DNA from: Batrachochytrium dendrobatidis JAM81
Lineage: Eukaryota; Chytridiomycota; Chytridiomycetes; Rhizophydiales
Direction of reading: 5' to 3'
Assembly: GCF_000203795.2 (NCBI RefSeq)
Contig: NW_006281099.1
Coordinates: forward strand, 4,180,532 to 4,244,531
Length of the DNA stretch: 64,000 bases
Part shown: positions 51,713 through 64,000 of the stretch, one piece after another
Position numbering within the stretch: the stretch's first letter is position 1
How the letters are laid out: every line of letters begins with the position of its first letter
Translations under genes and position numbers: made by a program
The notes under the pieces: model-generated
What the model was told of the DNA's origin: nothing
Seen by the model: the letters and a program-made list of their open reading frames with translations, nothing else
Database searches by the model: none

Positions 51713-53229
51713 TCATCGAGGTGGAGGGGGTGGTGGTGGTCGCCTATTGATGGATGATCGTGAAGGGGGTGGGGGTGGTGCTCGATTTACACGATTCGAT
51801 GGTGCATCCCCTGAAGGAAAATGACGTGCAGGTGGTAAATCGGTTTTAAAGACCCACCGACCATCTACCTCTGTTGCACTTCCGCTGACACTATTAGCTC
51901 GTGATCCTCGTCCAGAAACATCACTTGGTCTAGGAGCTGAATCAGGAAAATTGGGAGGTTTTAGTGAAGCTACACCATAGACTGGTGGCTTTTGGTAGTT
52001 GGTTGTAGATGTCCTTGGCGATGTGTTTCCTGACAAATTTTTAGGACGAGCAGGAGGCGATGGAGGAGCTGCTTGTAGTCGCGAAGCTGAATGTGATGGA
52101 GGAACTACAGATGCTCGCGAGGTACTCGGCAACGAATCGGAAGCGAGATGGCTTGGGCGAGGAGGAGGTGGCGGAGATCTCTATTTAATCATAATATCAG
52201 AGTTAGTGATCAGCCATGACTCAAATCCCATAGTTTAGTACACCAACAATGGTTTACCTGTGCAGAAGATGGAATGGGCGGAGCAACCCGAGAAGCAACT
52301 GGTGGAGGCGAAGCTTCGTTAGGCTTTCTGACGCTCGCACGGCCTTGAAAAGTAGCTCCATTATCATTCGAGGCACCCATTCCATTTGCAAATCGGTTTC
52401 CTGAAAATCCCGAGGAAGCAGTCGTAGGACGAAGTACTGGCGTACTCTGAAAAGAGTTGTTGCCTAAAGTTGTACAAAGTATAGTATTGAAATATAAGTA
52501 ACAGTTTGAACCAATATAGAAAAACCTCAAAAACAAGCGTCAGATCCAAGTAAACATGCTTTTGAAATGAATCAGTGCAATCCAAACGACATACCAGGAC
52601 TATTGCCATGCGTAATTCCAGTTTTTTTCAGTTTAGGCATTCCTCCTGCGAATAATCCGCCAAGTTGAGGACCACTAGATGGTTCTGGTTGAAACGCACC
52701 ACCACCGGGAGGACGAACAACCGGATTTCCCATTGAACTCGATCCTATTTGTGAAGACCCAGATTTGGGTACTTTTAATTCAAATCAGTAAATTCAAGCA
52801 ATTCTATCTGGCAGAAATACACATTACAGATTATTTAGATGAAATTGAATGCTGATAGACATTATCTTTAAACATATAGCGATATCAGCACTTGGATCAA
52901 GTTTGAATAGATACTTGTACTAGATTATTGGGCAAGACTATTTAAGCCAAGTTTAGATGAAAGCATTATGCTACTTGAAAATAGTAGCAATGTTCTGTTC
53001 CAGACAGTATAGACTGACATGGCAAAGTAAAAGATACTGCTCATTCACATCCTGCATGTATATCCAACACCTTACCATCTACCAGCGGACTACTGCGGTC
53101 ATTGGTTACAGTCTTTTTAAGGCGTGCTCCTTTTTCAATGGACTTGAGAAGAGCATTGCTAGGTGCTGGAGCTTCCGAAGCTGCAGCTCTTGAAGGCGGA
53201 GGAGGTGGAGGAGGGGGTGCTGGTGGCAT
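51713..53229 (-). CDS. VRP1: Verprolin/WIP homolog
   Basis: Binds actin and WASP to control Arp2/3-driven actin patches and endocytosis. Four exons on the minus strand: 53076-53229, 52595-52771, 52258-52463, 51713-52180 (1005 nt, 334 aa). It starts with a polyproline run (MPPAPPPPPPPPSRA), then the actin-binding WH2 motif (NALLKSIEKGARLKKTVTND). Next is the WIP-typical LGGLFAGGMPKLKKTG, then Pro/Ser-rich linkers with profilin and SH3 sites. Near the C-terminus GRWVFKTDLPPARHF matches the WASP EVH1-binding motif of WIP. It ends in RPPPPPPPR. The combination and order identify the family; it is shorter than yeast Vrp1. It converges on the LIM gene. Confidence 0.92.
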
Positions 53230-53905
53230 GTACAGACTGCACTTCAATTCACCTCTTTCAAGTGCAGATGGTTGATGAAACTATTGCTGACTGTTGGCAA
53301 GAAATCAGATTTACAACTGTATTCACGTAAAATGAAACAAGTGTCAAAATGCACATCAGCCAGTCTGATGGAATGATTGTCAGTTACTAAATATTGTCTT
53401 GGCTTTTAATTGTCTTTTGATGATTGAATGGAAACAGCAAGTTACACTCTCGAAACTGCGATCTTTGGTTTGGACTAGAGCGCGAGCGTATCCGAGATTA
53501 TCATCACAACAGTCGAACCCAATATCTGGTTTTGAATGAATCTCAATCTTACAATTTATAGTAATTCGAAAAGTAGAGTAATTGTAGTTCAAATCTATAG
53601 TTTGATTTGTAGGATGAACGCTGTTCATCCTAATTTTAGGCGAATTAAGCCATAGAAACCATTGCAGTGATGACCAGCAGTCGAATATAGTAGATTCAGT
53701 CAATTAATTGCTATTAAACTACTTTTCAGTGTATGAATGCAGAATTTGTTGTAGGATTGAGTTATCAACTTCAAAACTTGACAAATCACCACAAAACTTT
53801 TGTTCAAGCTGATAACAAGATCTTTTAATCTGGACAAGAACAGGATAAAGATATACACTGCAATTCTGTATAATTCTGTGCAATTCATCAGCACTCTTGT
53901 TAATA
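53230..53905. repeat. Divergent intergenic with dispersed repeat, copy G (about 53311-53545)
   Basis: Left end TTACAACTGTATTCACGTAA at 53311-53330 is the inverse of the family end motif. The core at about 53405-53540 (GATGATTGAATGGAAACAGC, ACTCTCGAAACTGCGATCTT, GCGTATCCGAG) matches copies D, E and F. Elsewhere the region holds the verprolin and NEDD1 promoters; no coding exon seen. Confidence 0.6.
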
Positions 53906-56900
53906 ATGCAGAAAACTAAACCCAAACCTCCAGTATTGCCCACCCAGTATGGTCTTGCTGCAGCCGTTTCATCTGCTATAGTCATGTTTAATTATGGTCC
54001 GCCAAACCAACGCAACTGTTTGTCCAAACCCATCAAATATCAGCCTCCTCTTCTCTCAGTCACTCCAAGTCTTGATGGAACCATATCAGATCTTGCATGG
54101 AGTCCGGATGGGAAGACCGTTGCTGCAGTCACTGAGAGAGGCATTTCCCTTTATGATCATCTTGGATCGGCAGTGGATTTCATTGACCCACCCAACAGCA
54201 ACGAGTTGGTAGGCTTGACTTTTGTATACTGAAATTCTCGATAATTACTATAGACTCTAATCATGATTGTTGTATGAAATGAGTAGATACGAGCCTGTTC
54301 GTTTGGATGGAAATCATCCAGATATTTATATTTTGGTGGGAGTGACCGTATTGTTCATGTGTGGGACCGTAAAGACAGCAAGCTTGTTTCTAGCACAGCG
54401 GTAAGATCTATGCAGTATCATGTTTCAGAAACACTTGAATCCATCAACGTCACTCATATTGTCTGTGTTCAGCCTTTGGATAGTTCTGTCAATTGCATTG
54501 CTCTGTCCGCAGACGATGGTAAATTGGCTGTTGGATCCGTATCTGGCTCGCTTCTTGTACAATCGCTTAAACACAATACTTCTGGAAAACTTTCGACTCC
54601 TTTTGTTGCTGTGAGTATACTGGTTTTAAATGCCATATTCCGTAATGCTGTCGGGTTATTAACGTGCCTTTTCGGTGATTTCTATAATTGGTTTAGAGTG
54701 TCAATCAATTGGCTTTTTATCCTTTTAAAAAATCGGTAATGGCTGCTGCAAGTGATGATGGAACAGTCGCTCTTTGGGATGTAAATCATAAAACGGATCC
54801 TTTTCAGGTAAAAAAAGGTGCTCATAGTGCTCCCATTCAAGGTCTTGCGTTTGCTCCTTGCAACAAGAATTTTTATTGTACAGTTGGACTAGATAAGCAA
54901 CTTCGATTTCATGATATTCAGCAATCTTCTTCATCCAGGTTGGTAAATTATGATTAAAGTCTCGAGTTTCTTTAGAATTTTATTTGACTGACATTTATTT
55001 TAGCATTCTTCAATCATATGAGGCGGACGGACCTTTAATGAGTGTATCTATAAATGATGATCATATTGTAGCTATAGGCACATCAAATGGTAAGTAGCAC
55101 TTTTCACAATCTACACATGCATTATCAAGTATTTGATGATACTTTTAAGTCATATTGCTTATTGAGCAGACTTGTTATCTACTCTACATTGCGTATTGAA
55201 TTCATTTATTGATTCTACCCATTAGGAACCGTGTTGGTTTATGACGTTCGTATGAAGGCTGTCATTCACAAATTTGATACCTTGACTGAACAGAGTGTTT
55301 CTCGCATTCGCTTCCAGCCTCCTAGGGTGAGTTGCTTGTAAAGTTGATCAATATTGACTACTTTATAAAAGTCAACTTTGACTAGTGTATCGTGTTGTTT
55401 TCAACCGTTGTATCAACACGCATCTAACTCGAATGTTTAGTGGGCAATCGATGTGGCATCAAAAGAACCAGCGATATTGCCTAAAAATATTCAATCGGCA
55501 CCACATGACCAGCGAAAAGACTCTACCAAACCTGCTATTTCGTTTGAAGATCCAATGGCTATGTTCAGTCCAGTTAATAACAGTAGGTTTTGCTGTGATA
55601 TATTAGTCATATATGCTATAGACGTGTGATTTTAATTTGCTTTATAGACAAGGTATCTAAACGTCATAGTCAAGATCTCCGCAAGGCTCTATTAAAAACA
55701 AATGTAGGCGTATGCTTTTGAAATGCTTGAATCTAGTCTACTTGATTAAGCTACATGTTAAATCTTGGATATACTCATTTACTTTACAGGCGTTTTCTGG
55801 ATCTTTGAACTCTGTTTCCGATAAATCTCAGATCAAAGAGTTGAAGCAATCGTCAGATATTGCTCATTCGGTTTCTAGCAATGAAAAACCAATTTCACGA
55901 ATGCAATCAACTCAGATGCATGACGATGAATCCCCGTTTGTTGTACCCACTACAGATAAATCAGCCTTATCTACAAATAATCGTGCTGGTCATTTGCATG
56001 AAAACCCGAAACCAGATTTCAAAATCGAGCAATTACCCTTTGAAGACTCTGCACTTGATAGTACTACTTTAGATTACTCGAAAACACCAACAGCTGCTTT
56101 TTCTACACGAACATTAAACAGTGCCTTGTCTAGCGCTGCAACATCTGTAGTTAGTGCATATCCTGTGGCCAGTGCAGAAAACCCCGATCGTCCTATAATT
56201 CCGCCACCTCTTTCTGTAGATGCTGACAGTATTTTGACTACTACGCCTGCATCCAATTACAGCAACATGACCAACCGTCTTACTTTGACAGCCACTGATC
56301 CTGCATTATCAAGTTATACTGCCAGTAGCACCACTTCAACTGTAAGAACACATGCGGGGTTAACATCTAAACTACCATTAGATTTTACTGAAGCTCCCCA
56401 ACAGCGTGAAATCATCCCTAGTGTTGTGGATGAGCTTGTAAAGAATGATGTGGCCATCAATACGGATAGCATTGCTAAGCATATGGGTCTATCGACTTCA
56501 CATGAAACCAAGCCGGCCTTTACAGCCGTCTCAAAAGTCCCTGATGGCAGTTTATCGATAGATAATACTTCTATACAATATAGATTATTGCGTAGCGTTG
56601 TAGAAGAATGTCTACATGAGCATCGCCAGCAAACGCGAGCTAATATACAGAATATGCATCTTGAATTAATTCGGCAGTTTCAGTTGCAAGAGGTAAATGA
56701 TTGGCCTTTGATCTTGTATGCAATGTATTTCTATTATTTTAAAGCATGTTTTAACCACATGATTTAGGGCTATATTTCCGAATTATTACAATGTGAATCG
56801 CCAATGGCGAGTATGATGAAGGAACTTGCTCAACTCCGCCTAGAAAATCAGCAACTTCGTAATCTACTTGCTAGATCTCCAGATTCAATCACTTTGCAAA

Positions 56901-56914
56901 CCCATCTGGGCTGA
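53906..56914 (+). CDS. NEDD1: NEDD1-like gamma-tubulin recruitment factor
   Basis: WD40 protein that targets the gamma-tubulin ring complex to centrosomes and spindles. Ten exons: 53906-54208, 54287-54400, 54473-54610, 54697-54938, 55004-55089, 55226-55326, 55441-55582, 55648-55703, 55790-56692, 56768-56914 (2232 nt, 743 aa). The N-terminal propeller has GTISDLAWSPDGKTVAAVTE, GGSDRIVHVWDRK, SDDGTVALWDVN, HSAPIQGLAFAPCN, TVGLDKQLRFHDI and GTVLVYDVRMKAV. A long Ser/Thr-rich linker follows. The conserved C-terminal helix that binds gamma-tubulin complexes is present (LLRSVVEECLHEHRQQTRAN, NMHLELIRQFQLQE, ELAQLRLENQQLRNLL). Budding yeasts lack this gene. With POC1 it points to a centriole-based microtubule organising centre. 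Confidence 0.92.
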
Positions 56915-58709
<1,795 letters not shown>

Positions 58710-59933
58710 AACACTTTCAATAAACTTGACCAACTGTGTCGTCTTGACTATTGCGTACTTTTTTACTGTCGACGTTTAAGCTATTTGGTGCACAAGATAC
58801 GACTGAACGTGTATTTTGGTTTGAATACTGCTTCGACAAGCATCAAGTCCAATCTATTCAATTCTTTACAGATGAGCCATTACAACTGGATTAGGGGTTT
58901 TAGGATTCAATTGCTGAAATCAAGAGCAACGAAAATGCTGATCTGGATGCAATCTGTTCAAACCAACAGTTACTGCCAACTATTATAAGCAAATGCTATT
59001 GAAAAACAGCTGTCAGATGATGTAAATGTAACAGCATATATTGTGACAGTCATAATCATATTTTAGCATGAAATCAAACCTCGACCACAACAGAGTTGAA
59101 TTGCTCATTTTTAAAACTAGTCTACAGCGAATCCGAGTGATCCATTTATTCGTTGTGGATCTTACGCGGATATGCAACTCACAGTCAAATGCAAAGTTAC
59201 TATCAGTAGAGACTCAAATCAAATGGCAATATTACCCAGTTGATGGCGGGACATGACAATAATGCTTGGCTGATAACAAAAACAGGAGTACCAGAAGCAA
59301 GGCAGACTGCGCAAATAAAAAATGTAAATTAATGAGCCAGAATGGCCACAAGAAGCTTACTTGCGCATGGCAGTTTTGGGCGGAGTTTAAAATCATCAAG
59401 TGCCATACATGTCTATGTAGCTGGCGACATGGCTATACTTTACAGCCTTTACAGCATCAACAATACACGCTCCGCTCACCTGAGCGGAACTTGAATATCC
59501 ATTTTATGTATAGCAGCCATTCAAAAAAACAGTTGCTGAAGAGCATGAATCAGTAGATGCGGCTTTTATGCATTCGGTCATAAAACACGGAGTTATAATC
59601 AAGCATTATTCGCTGGTAAATTGGTACTATCTACTAAATATACCCCAACGCTACTGTGAATTCAAGTTATCATGATGCGAGCTGCACCAGATTGTGCTCA
59701 ACCAACTATAGGTGATGAAGCAGGTATATCCAGTAATACATGATGAATTTCAGTCATTTCTCCAAGCTAAATTGCATTTGGCTCTATTTCATATCAAGAT
59801 CCAACTAGATATGGGTCAATAGATTCTGTTTTAATTCCACTGACTCGATTCATATAAAGATATACATAGATCAGAAGTTTACCCTGGCAGATTGCAATCG
59901 ACCCATTTCCAAAATAATCTACACCCTTTATCG
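58710..59933. other. 1.2-kb intergenic, no confident gene
   Basis: No exon with family similarity or good splice context found. An 8-bp inverted repeat with 2-nt spacer, TCCGCTCACCTGAGCGGA, lies at 59471-59488. An ATG-led segment around 59670-59727 with GT donors could be an extra 5' exon of the next gene, but the phase does not fit the acceptor near 59891, so I left it out. Confidence 0.5.
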
Positions 59934-62251
59934 ATGGGTATTCAAGTTCCTGCTTATCTATCAAAAGAAACGACTTTTATTACTCCAACATCCATGATTG
60001 CACGTAACAGCAATTGTATTGCTGCGCCAATTGGCAGTCAATGTAAACCAAGTAACGCTGCCTATTCTATCCCGGTATGTGAAATTTGAATGCGGGACAT
60101 GCATGCTGTACAGATTAAAAACTGATGTCTAGTGCCGCTCAGCATGTCGGAGATGGATTGCATGATGACTGATCCTTTTATTCACCAACTTGAAACAGAT
60201 TCAGAAAACCAATGCAGAACTGCTATCCGACAATGTCATGCTATCTCAGGTATGCGCTTTGTTTTTGTAACCATGCATTTTACAAAACAAATGTTCATAT
60301 AGATTGGCTTGGATGTGAATAAGCATATTTTGCTGCTTGATAGAAAAATGGCGGAACAGGCTCACGAAGCAAGACTGAACAAATCTCAGATAGTGGCACA
60401 ATGCCAAGAAATTGTAGATCTACGGCACACTGTTGAAAGATTACAAGCAATGGGAAAATCATCCAATATGGAATACTTGCACCTGGTCAGTCTTTGTTTG
60501 TACAATATTCTCATTCTATTCCATACACTATGACTGTAGTTTAACATGTTCAAATGAATTTCAGCAAGAGGAATATAAGCTGCTTCAAAGCGAAATGCAA
60601 ACAGCAATGAGTAGCTATTTGAATACCATTCGAAAATTAAAGCGTCAAAACAGAGGTAAGATGTGCATTGTTTGTTCAACTGTTGGATTTATATCACTTA
60701 CATGATACATTTTAGAATTAAAAACACAAAATATAGCTGTAGAAGCTGAGCTATTTGTCGCTGATATGATTCACAATGAATCGACACTTGATTCAGAGAA
60801 ATTAAAACCAAGTCTAGTTGATTTGTGCAAAACTCGGCCAGTGCTTAAATTGAAAAATGTAAGTTTATGCATGCTAGCATATATTTTTTGTAAAAACTCA
60901 TTTTTTCGATTTTAGTCAACACCAGATCTTGACTTGGCGTGTAATGATACAAGCGAAAAGCTCCAACAAACAGTACATGAATCCCAATCATCACTGCCTT
61001 TGCTTTCCAAGGCAATGCTTGATTACTCAATTGGAAATGAAACCACGCTTTGGTCAGATACACCGGCTATATCTGTAAATGAGCAGCAGGATGTGACTAT
61101 TGACGCAGATTTAACCTTGGAAGAATCAGCAAATATGAGCAAACGTGTGTCCAACAACTGCACTCAGGAAACCATAGAAATATCTACTACTGATCAGAAT
61201 TCATTGTGCATCTCTGGGTGTACTTTATGTACGCCAATACTCCCCTTGCTTGATTACTCTTCACAGGAATCTCGTGTAAGCAAGAATAATTTACTCGGTG
61301 TAAATTTAAAGTCCAGTGCATTTTCTTGTCAATTGAACGACATTTGTTCACGACTGCGTAACAAAACTAGAAATCTTTATACTGCAGAACAAGCCAATTC
61401 CAAAAACAAGTTTTTCAGCAAATTTCTGCAAGGTTTGATTTAGTTTTTAATATTTATTTACCCAGTTATTATATATTGACACAAATCATGCTATAGATCT
61501 AGATGTTTATCTCAATTACTTGGTACGACTGGTTGAAAAATCACCCACAGAGAGAAAATGCAAGAATTTCTATTATGCAGACTCGATCACAGATACAGTC
61601 AACTTGAATGGCAATCAGCAACAGAATACCGAGCATCTTTGCAAATCAGATCTTCAAGATGAAGCTAAACTGGACCATTGTTCACCAGATAGTGTGTGCC
61701 GTGATCCTTTGGATAAAAACGTGAGCAAGCCACTGGGAGTTGATGCACGACGTTCAAGTCAAGATGAAAGTCGCGAAGCTCTATGGAATCTCAGTTCATA
61801 TTTTGACAACTGTACTAAAACAGATGATGTGGCGAGTACGACTGACCAACCTAAACACATTTCTGTTGTTCCAAAGTTACATCGGACACATAGTGACACT
61901 TACATTTCAACCGATAGCAAATCAGTCAACACTGCTCAGAGAGAAGCAGTACAAGGTGAATGTGCTTTAATTCGTGAAAAACAAGACCTTGGAAAACAAC
62001 CTTGTGGGATCAAGAGTCCCACTATTTCTGCTCATGGATCGTCCACACGTAATTCATCTCCAAATCGATATTTATCAGTTCCGCCTATTCGCACGGAATG
62101 CAGTTTGCAATCGAGCAATCAGAGTGCATTGGCAGCAGATCGGTCTTGTCACTCTGCTCCATTAGTAGCTGGAGACACTTCATTCCATGAAGATATTGAA
62201 TGGCTGGAGCTGCTATACAATAGGTTGAATGGTTTCAGGAAAAATGAATAG
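59934..62251 (+). CDS. Coiled-coil protein, function unknown
   Basis: Family not recognised. Seven exons: 59934-60074, 60199-60249, 60303-60485, 60565-60655, 60716-60858, 60916-61432, 61497-62251 (1881 nt, 626 aa). A coiled coil occupies about residues 48-170 (NAELLSDNVMLSQIGLDVNK, EIVDLRHTVERLQAMG, EEYKLLQSEMQTAMSSYLNT, IRKLKRQNRELKTQ). The rest is Ser/Thr-rich and disordered, with a structured-looking patch (LNDICSRLRNKTRNLYTAEQ ... DLDVYLNYLVRLVEKS) around 355-395. The final helix EDIEWLELLYNRLNGFRK is well formed. Exon 2 could instead start at 60205, because two AG acceptors lie 6 nt apart. The start codon is uncertain because the frame is open upstream to 59892. Confidence 0.68.
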
Positions 62252-62382
62252 CCGAATCTAATTCACAAAGCATTGATGCCTGAATAGTTTTACCTATAAC
62301 CAATAAAATGTATAATAATATCATGCGTAAACCAACACAAAACTATGTAAGAAAAATATGTATTTTATAATTATGAAAACAA

Positions 62383-63297
62383 TTACACTTTGATGCCGGG
62401 AACTCGAACATGCTCTCGAGATCCAATATTTGGAACAGCAATGTCATTCATTCTTGAAGAGACATCATTGCTGGAGATCCACGATCCCCAGTTGACACGA
62501 GGTGTTACTCGCTCCAGTGCAACTTCAATGAACATCTCTCCAGATGCTTGCGGTCGAGACAAGGGGAAATGAGCAACATGCCGTGTTCCTTTAATCCCCC
62601 AGTCAATATTGCCTTCACGAGCGCGCCGAGTTACTTCATGTAAAGCCATACGAAGTCCATTGCTTTGAGCATAACAGCGAACCAGTGTTTTGTCCCAATT
62701 ATCAATTTCGTCCAAATCGTCTACTTCCCAAACTGGAATCAATTTTAATCCAAGAATTCGAGAGGCAGAAACTCGATGGTGTCCATCAAGAATCACCTGT
62801 GGGTGTGATGCAGTAACAACGGGAACTGGAATCGGAGAGTTGGGTGGGATGGTCTGCAAATAAGCCAGCAGAGATTCTAAATGAGCTCTTGAAGTATGTT
62901 CGTGCCTAACTAATCGAATAGGATCAACCCATTTAATGCGTGGAGTTGGAATATCAAGAAATGGATCCTGGTTAAGCCAAAACAGTTGAACCACAACCGT
63001 TATACAGCAACAATAAATGTAAATATAATGATACTGTTAGTGATTTAATCTGAAATAGCTCAACTTTTAGTTACGGCATATAGACTACAAGTAGCCCATT
63101 ATGAACTGGCGAGTGCAAATAGACTACAAATTTCAAGAATAATTATGCCCACCATGATGCAGTTTTATCAGTCTCACCTGAAGTGTTGTTCTGTAGTGCT
63201 GAAAAAGTGATTCCTTGTATATGTCCAGCGATCCCTGCGGAAAGCTCAGTAGCAGGAACAGTACCATAAACAGACCCACTGTAGCAACCCTAGACAT
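62383..63297 (-). CDS. ParB/sulfiredoxin-fold protein (SerK/SbnI-like) with N-terminal hydrophobic leader
   Basis: Two exons on the minus strand: 63178-63297 and 62383-63033 (771 nt, 256 aa). The first exon encodes MSRVATVGLFMVLFLLLSFP, a likely signal peptide or anchor. The second begins with another hydrophobic stretch (YIYIYCCCITVVVQLFWL). The ParB/Srx-fold core follows: KWVDPIRLVRHEHTSRAHLE, PIPVPVVTASHPQVILDGHH, then RVSASRILGLKLIPV. The DGHHR motif is the signature of SerK/SbnI-type serine kinases and ParB-like NTPases, so nucleotide-dependent chemistry on a small substrate is plausible but unproven. The C-terminal half (VRCYAQSNGLRMALHEVTRR, GTRHVAHFPLSRP) also looks conserved. The link between the hydrophobic exon and the core is the uncertain part; an internal start would give a soluble protein. 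Confidence 0.72.
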
Positions 63298-64000
63298 TTT
63301 GACAATTTCTTGGGCAAGTTTTCTCAAGTCGAAAAACAAGCCGTTTAGGTCTGTATTCACGTGAAGTGGAACGCCAAGAAGTAAACGAATGTGTTTTGGC
63401 AACTCACAATCTGTTCAACCCTCCTTTCCTACAACCAAACATTATGATATTGGACGATCTGCACGGGAACAATTGTTGCATTTTGAAACGTACAACTTTT
63501 ATTCCTCTGAGCTAGAATGCAAACGTATCCGAGTTTGATCCTGTGCAGCAAATATTCAACTATATTTCAAACTGAGGGAACTAGTGTAGGATAATAGTAT
63601 TCATTTTACACAAATACGGCTGTAATGAACTGCATCAATTGTTTTTCTGATAACGATCAAGAGTGTTTAAAAATTACACTTCATTACTGTATGATGTATA
63701 AAGCGATATGAATCTACAAATCTGCCAGTATCTAATCGAAAAATATTGTTAAAATATACTATTTAAACTCTCGACTCTTTCCTAATTTGCTCACTATGGT
63801 CTACAGCTTTGTCTAATCGGTAAAGAATGCACCAGAAATACATACTAATATAAAGCAGATGACTAGATAAAGTTTAGTTTAAAATAAGGTTTATTTTCAA
63901 TAAAATATTATTGAAGATTATGGTAGATATAGCATAGAAGAGGAGCAAAGAAAATAAAAATATACCTGTGATTATTGATCTGATACAATGAGTTGAACAG
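63298..64000. other. Intergenic to window end
   Basis: AT-rich with no coding exon found. It contains repeat copy F (63351-63627) just upstream of the ParB-fold gene. Confidence 0.5.
63351..63627. repeat. Dispersed MITE-like repeat, copy F, both ends visible
   Basis: Left end CTGTATTCACGTGAA at 63351-63365 and right end TTTTACACAAATACGGCTGT from 63606 are degenerate inverted copies of each other. Between them lies the family core (ACAACCAAACATTATGATAT, GAACAATTG, AACGTATCCGAG). The unit is about 277 bp, has no ORF, and its left end is 54 bp from the ParB-fold start codon. Confidence 0.6.

Noticed and set aside
59266..59556. 96-codon plus-strand open frame in the large intergenic space
   Set aside because: No recognisable motif, no good start context or splice partner, and composition like the surrounding non-coding DNA.

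Overview
This is nuclear DNA of a fungus that makes flagellated zoospores, most likely a chytrid (Chytridiomycota). The evidence is internal. Every confidently modelled gene but two (CRIPT and the CCCH gene) is split by short GT-AG (occasionally GC-AG) introns, mostly about 40-250 nt. The standard code is used, with TAA, TAG and TGA all seen as stops. A fungal-type alpha-aminoadipate reductase (LYS2) is present. So are centriole/axoneme genes (POC1, NEDD1, DNAJB13) that Dikarya fungi lack. The base composition is AT-rich and many proteins carry Ser/Thr/Gln-rich linkers; a Batrachochytrium-like organism would fit, but that name is an inference.

I rebuilt 27 protein-coding genes exon by exon. 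For 26 of them (all except the first, which runs off the window edge) the summed exon lengths are a multiple of three and end in a stop codon, which strongly supports the splice models. Layout: 1-963 (-) unknown Cys-rich protein, cut by the window edge; 1310-5508 (-) ATG13; 6547-9474 (-) CHY/RING ubiquitin ligase with a C-terminal zinc ribbon; 9718-11862 (-) MGRN1-type RING ligase; 12170-14332 (+) CID-domain RNA polymerase II CTD-binding protein; 14530-16159 (-) splicing factor AAR2; 16363-21017 (+) LYS2; 21266-24959 (+) large coiled-coil protein; 25035-27726 (-) NTPDase/apyrase; 27891-28802 (+) CCCH zinc finger protein; 28853-29155 (-) CRIPT; 29716-30846 (+) coiled-coil tail-anchored protein; 31051-32180 (+) sphingomyelinase-like phosphodiesterase; 32633-33365 (+) small PDI-like ER thioredoxin; 33955-36174 (+) POC1; 36515-37747 (-) polytopic membrane protein; 38399-41647 (-) AFG2/SPATA5 AAA+ ATPase; 42563-44141 (+) DNAJB13; 44626-46560 (+) PEX3; 47184-48553 (+) 3-hydroxyacyl-CoA dehydrogenase; 48740-49069 (-) QCR10; 49186-51421 (+) acylated LIM protein; 51713-53229 (-) verprolin/WIP; 53906-56914 (+) NEDD1; 57264-58709 (+) nitronate monooxygenase; 59934-62251 (+) coiled-coil protein; 62383-63297 (-) ParB/SerK-fold protein.

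The genes do not form one pathway. Themes are the zoospore cytoskeleton and flagellum (POC1, NEDD1, DNAJB13, perhaps the coiled-coil proteins), actin (verprolin, LIM), autophagy and peroxisomes (ATG13, PEX3), RNA (CID protein, AAR2, CCCH, CRIPT), ribosome maturation (AFG2), ubiquitin (two RING ligases) and metabolism (LYS2, HADH, QCR10, NMO). Neighbours are often tail-to-tail at 50-200 bp.

The intergenic spaces hold at least eight diverged copies of one short non-coding repeat family with MITE-like ends. Two nearly identical copies of its core form 178-bp inverted arms around the PDI-like gene. Other unusual points are four probable GC-AG introns, 19-nt coding exons, and a perfect 18-bp hairpin in a divergent promoter. 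No tRNA, rRNA, CRISPR or autonomous transposon gene was recognised.
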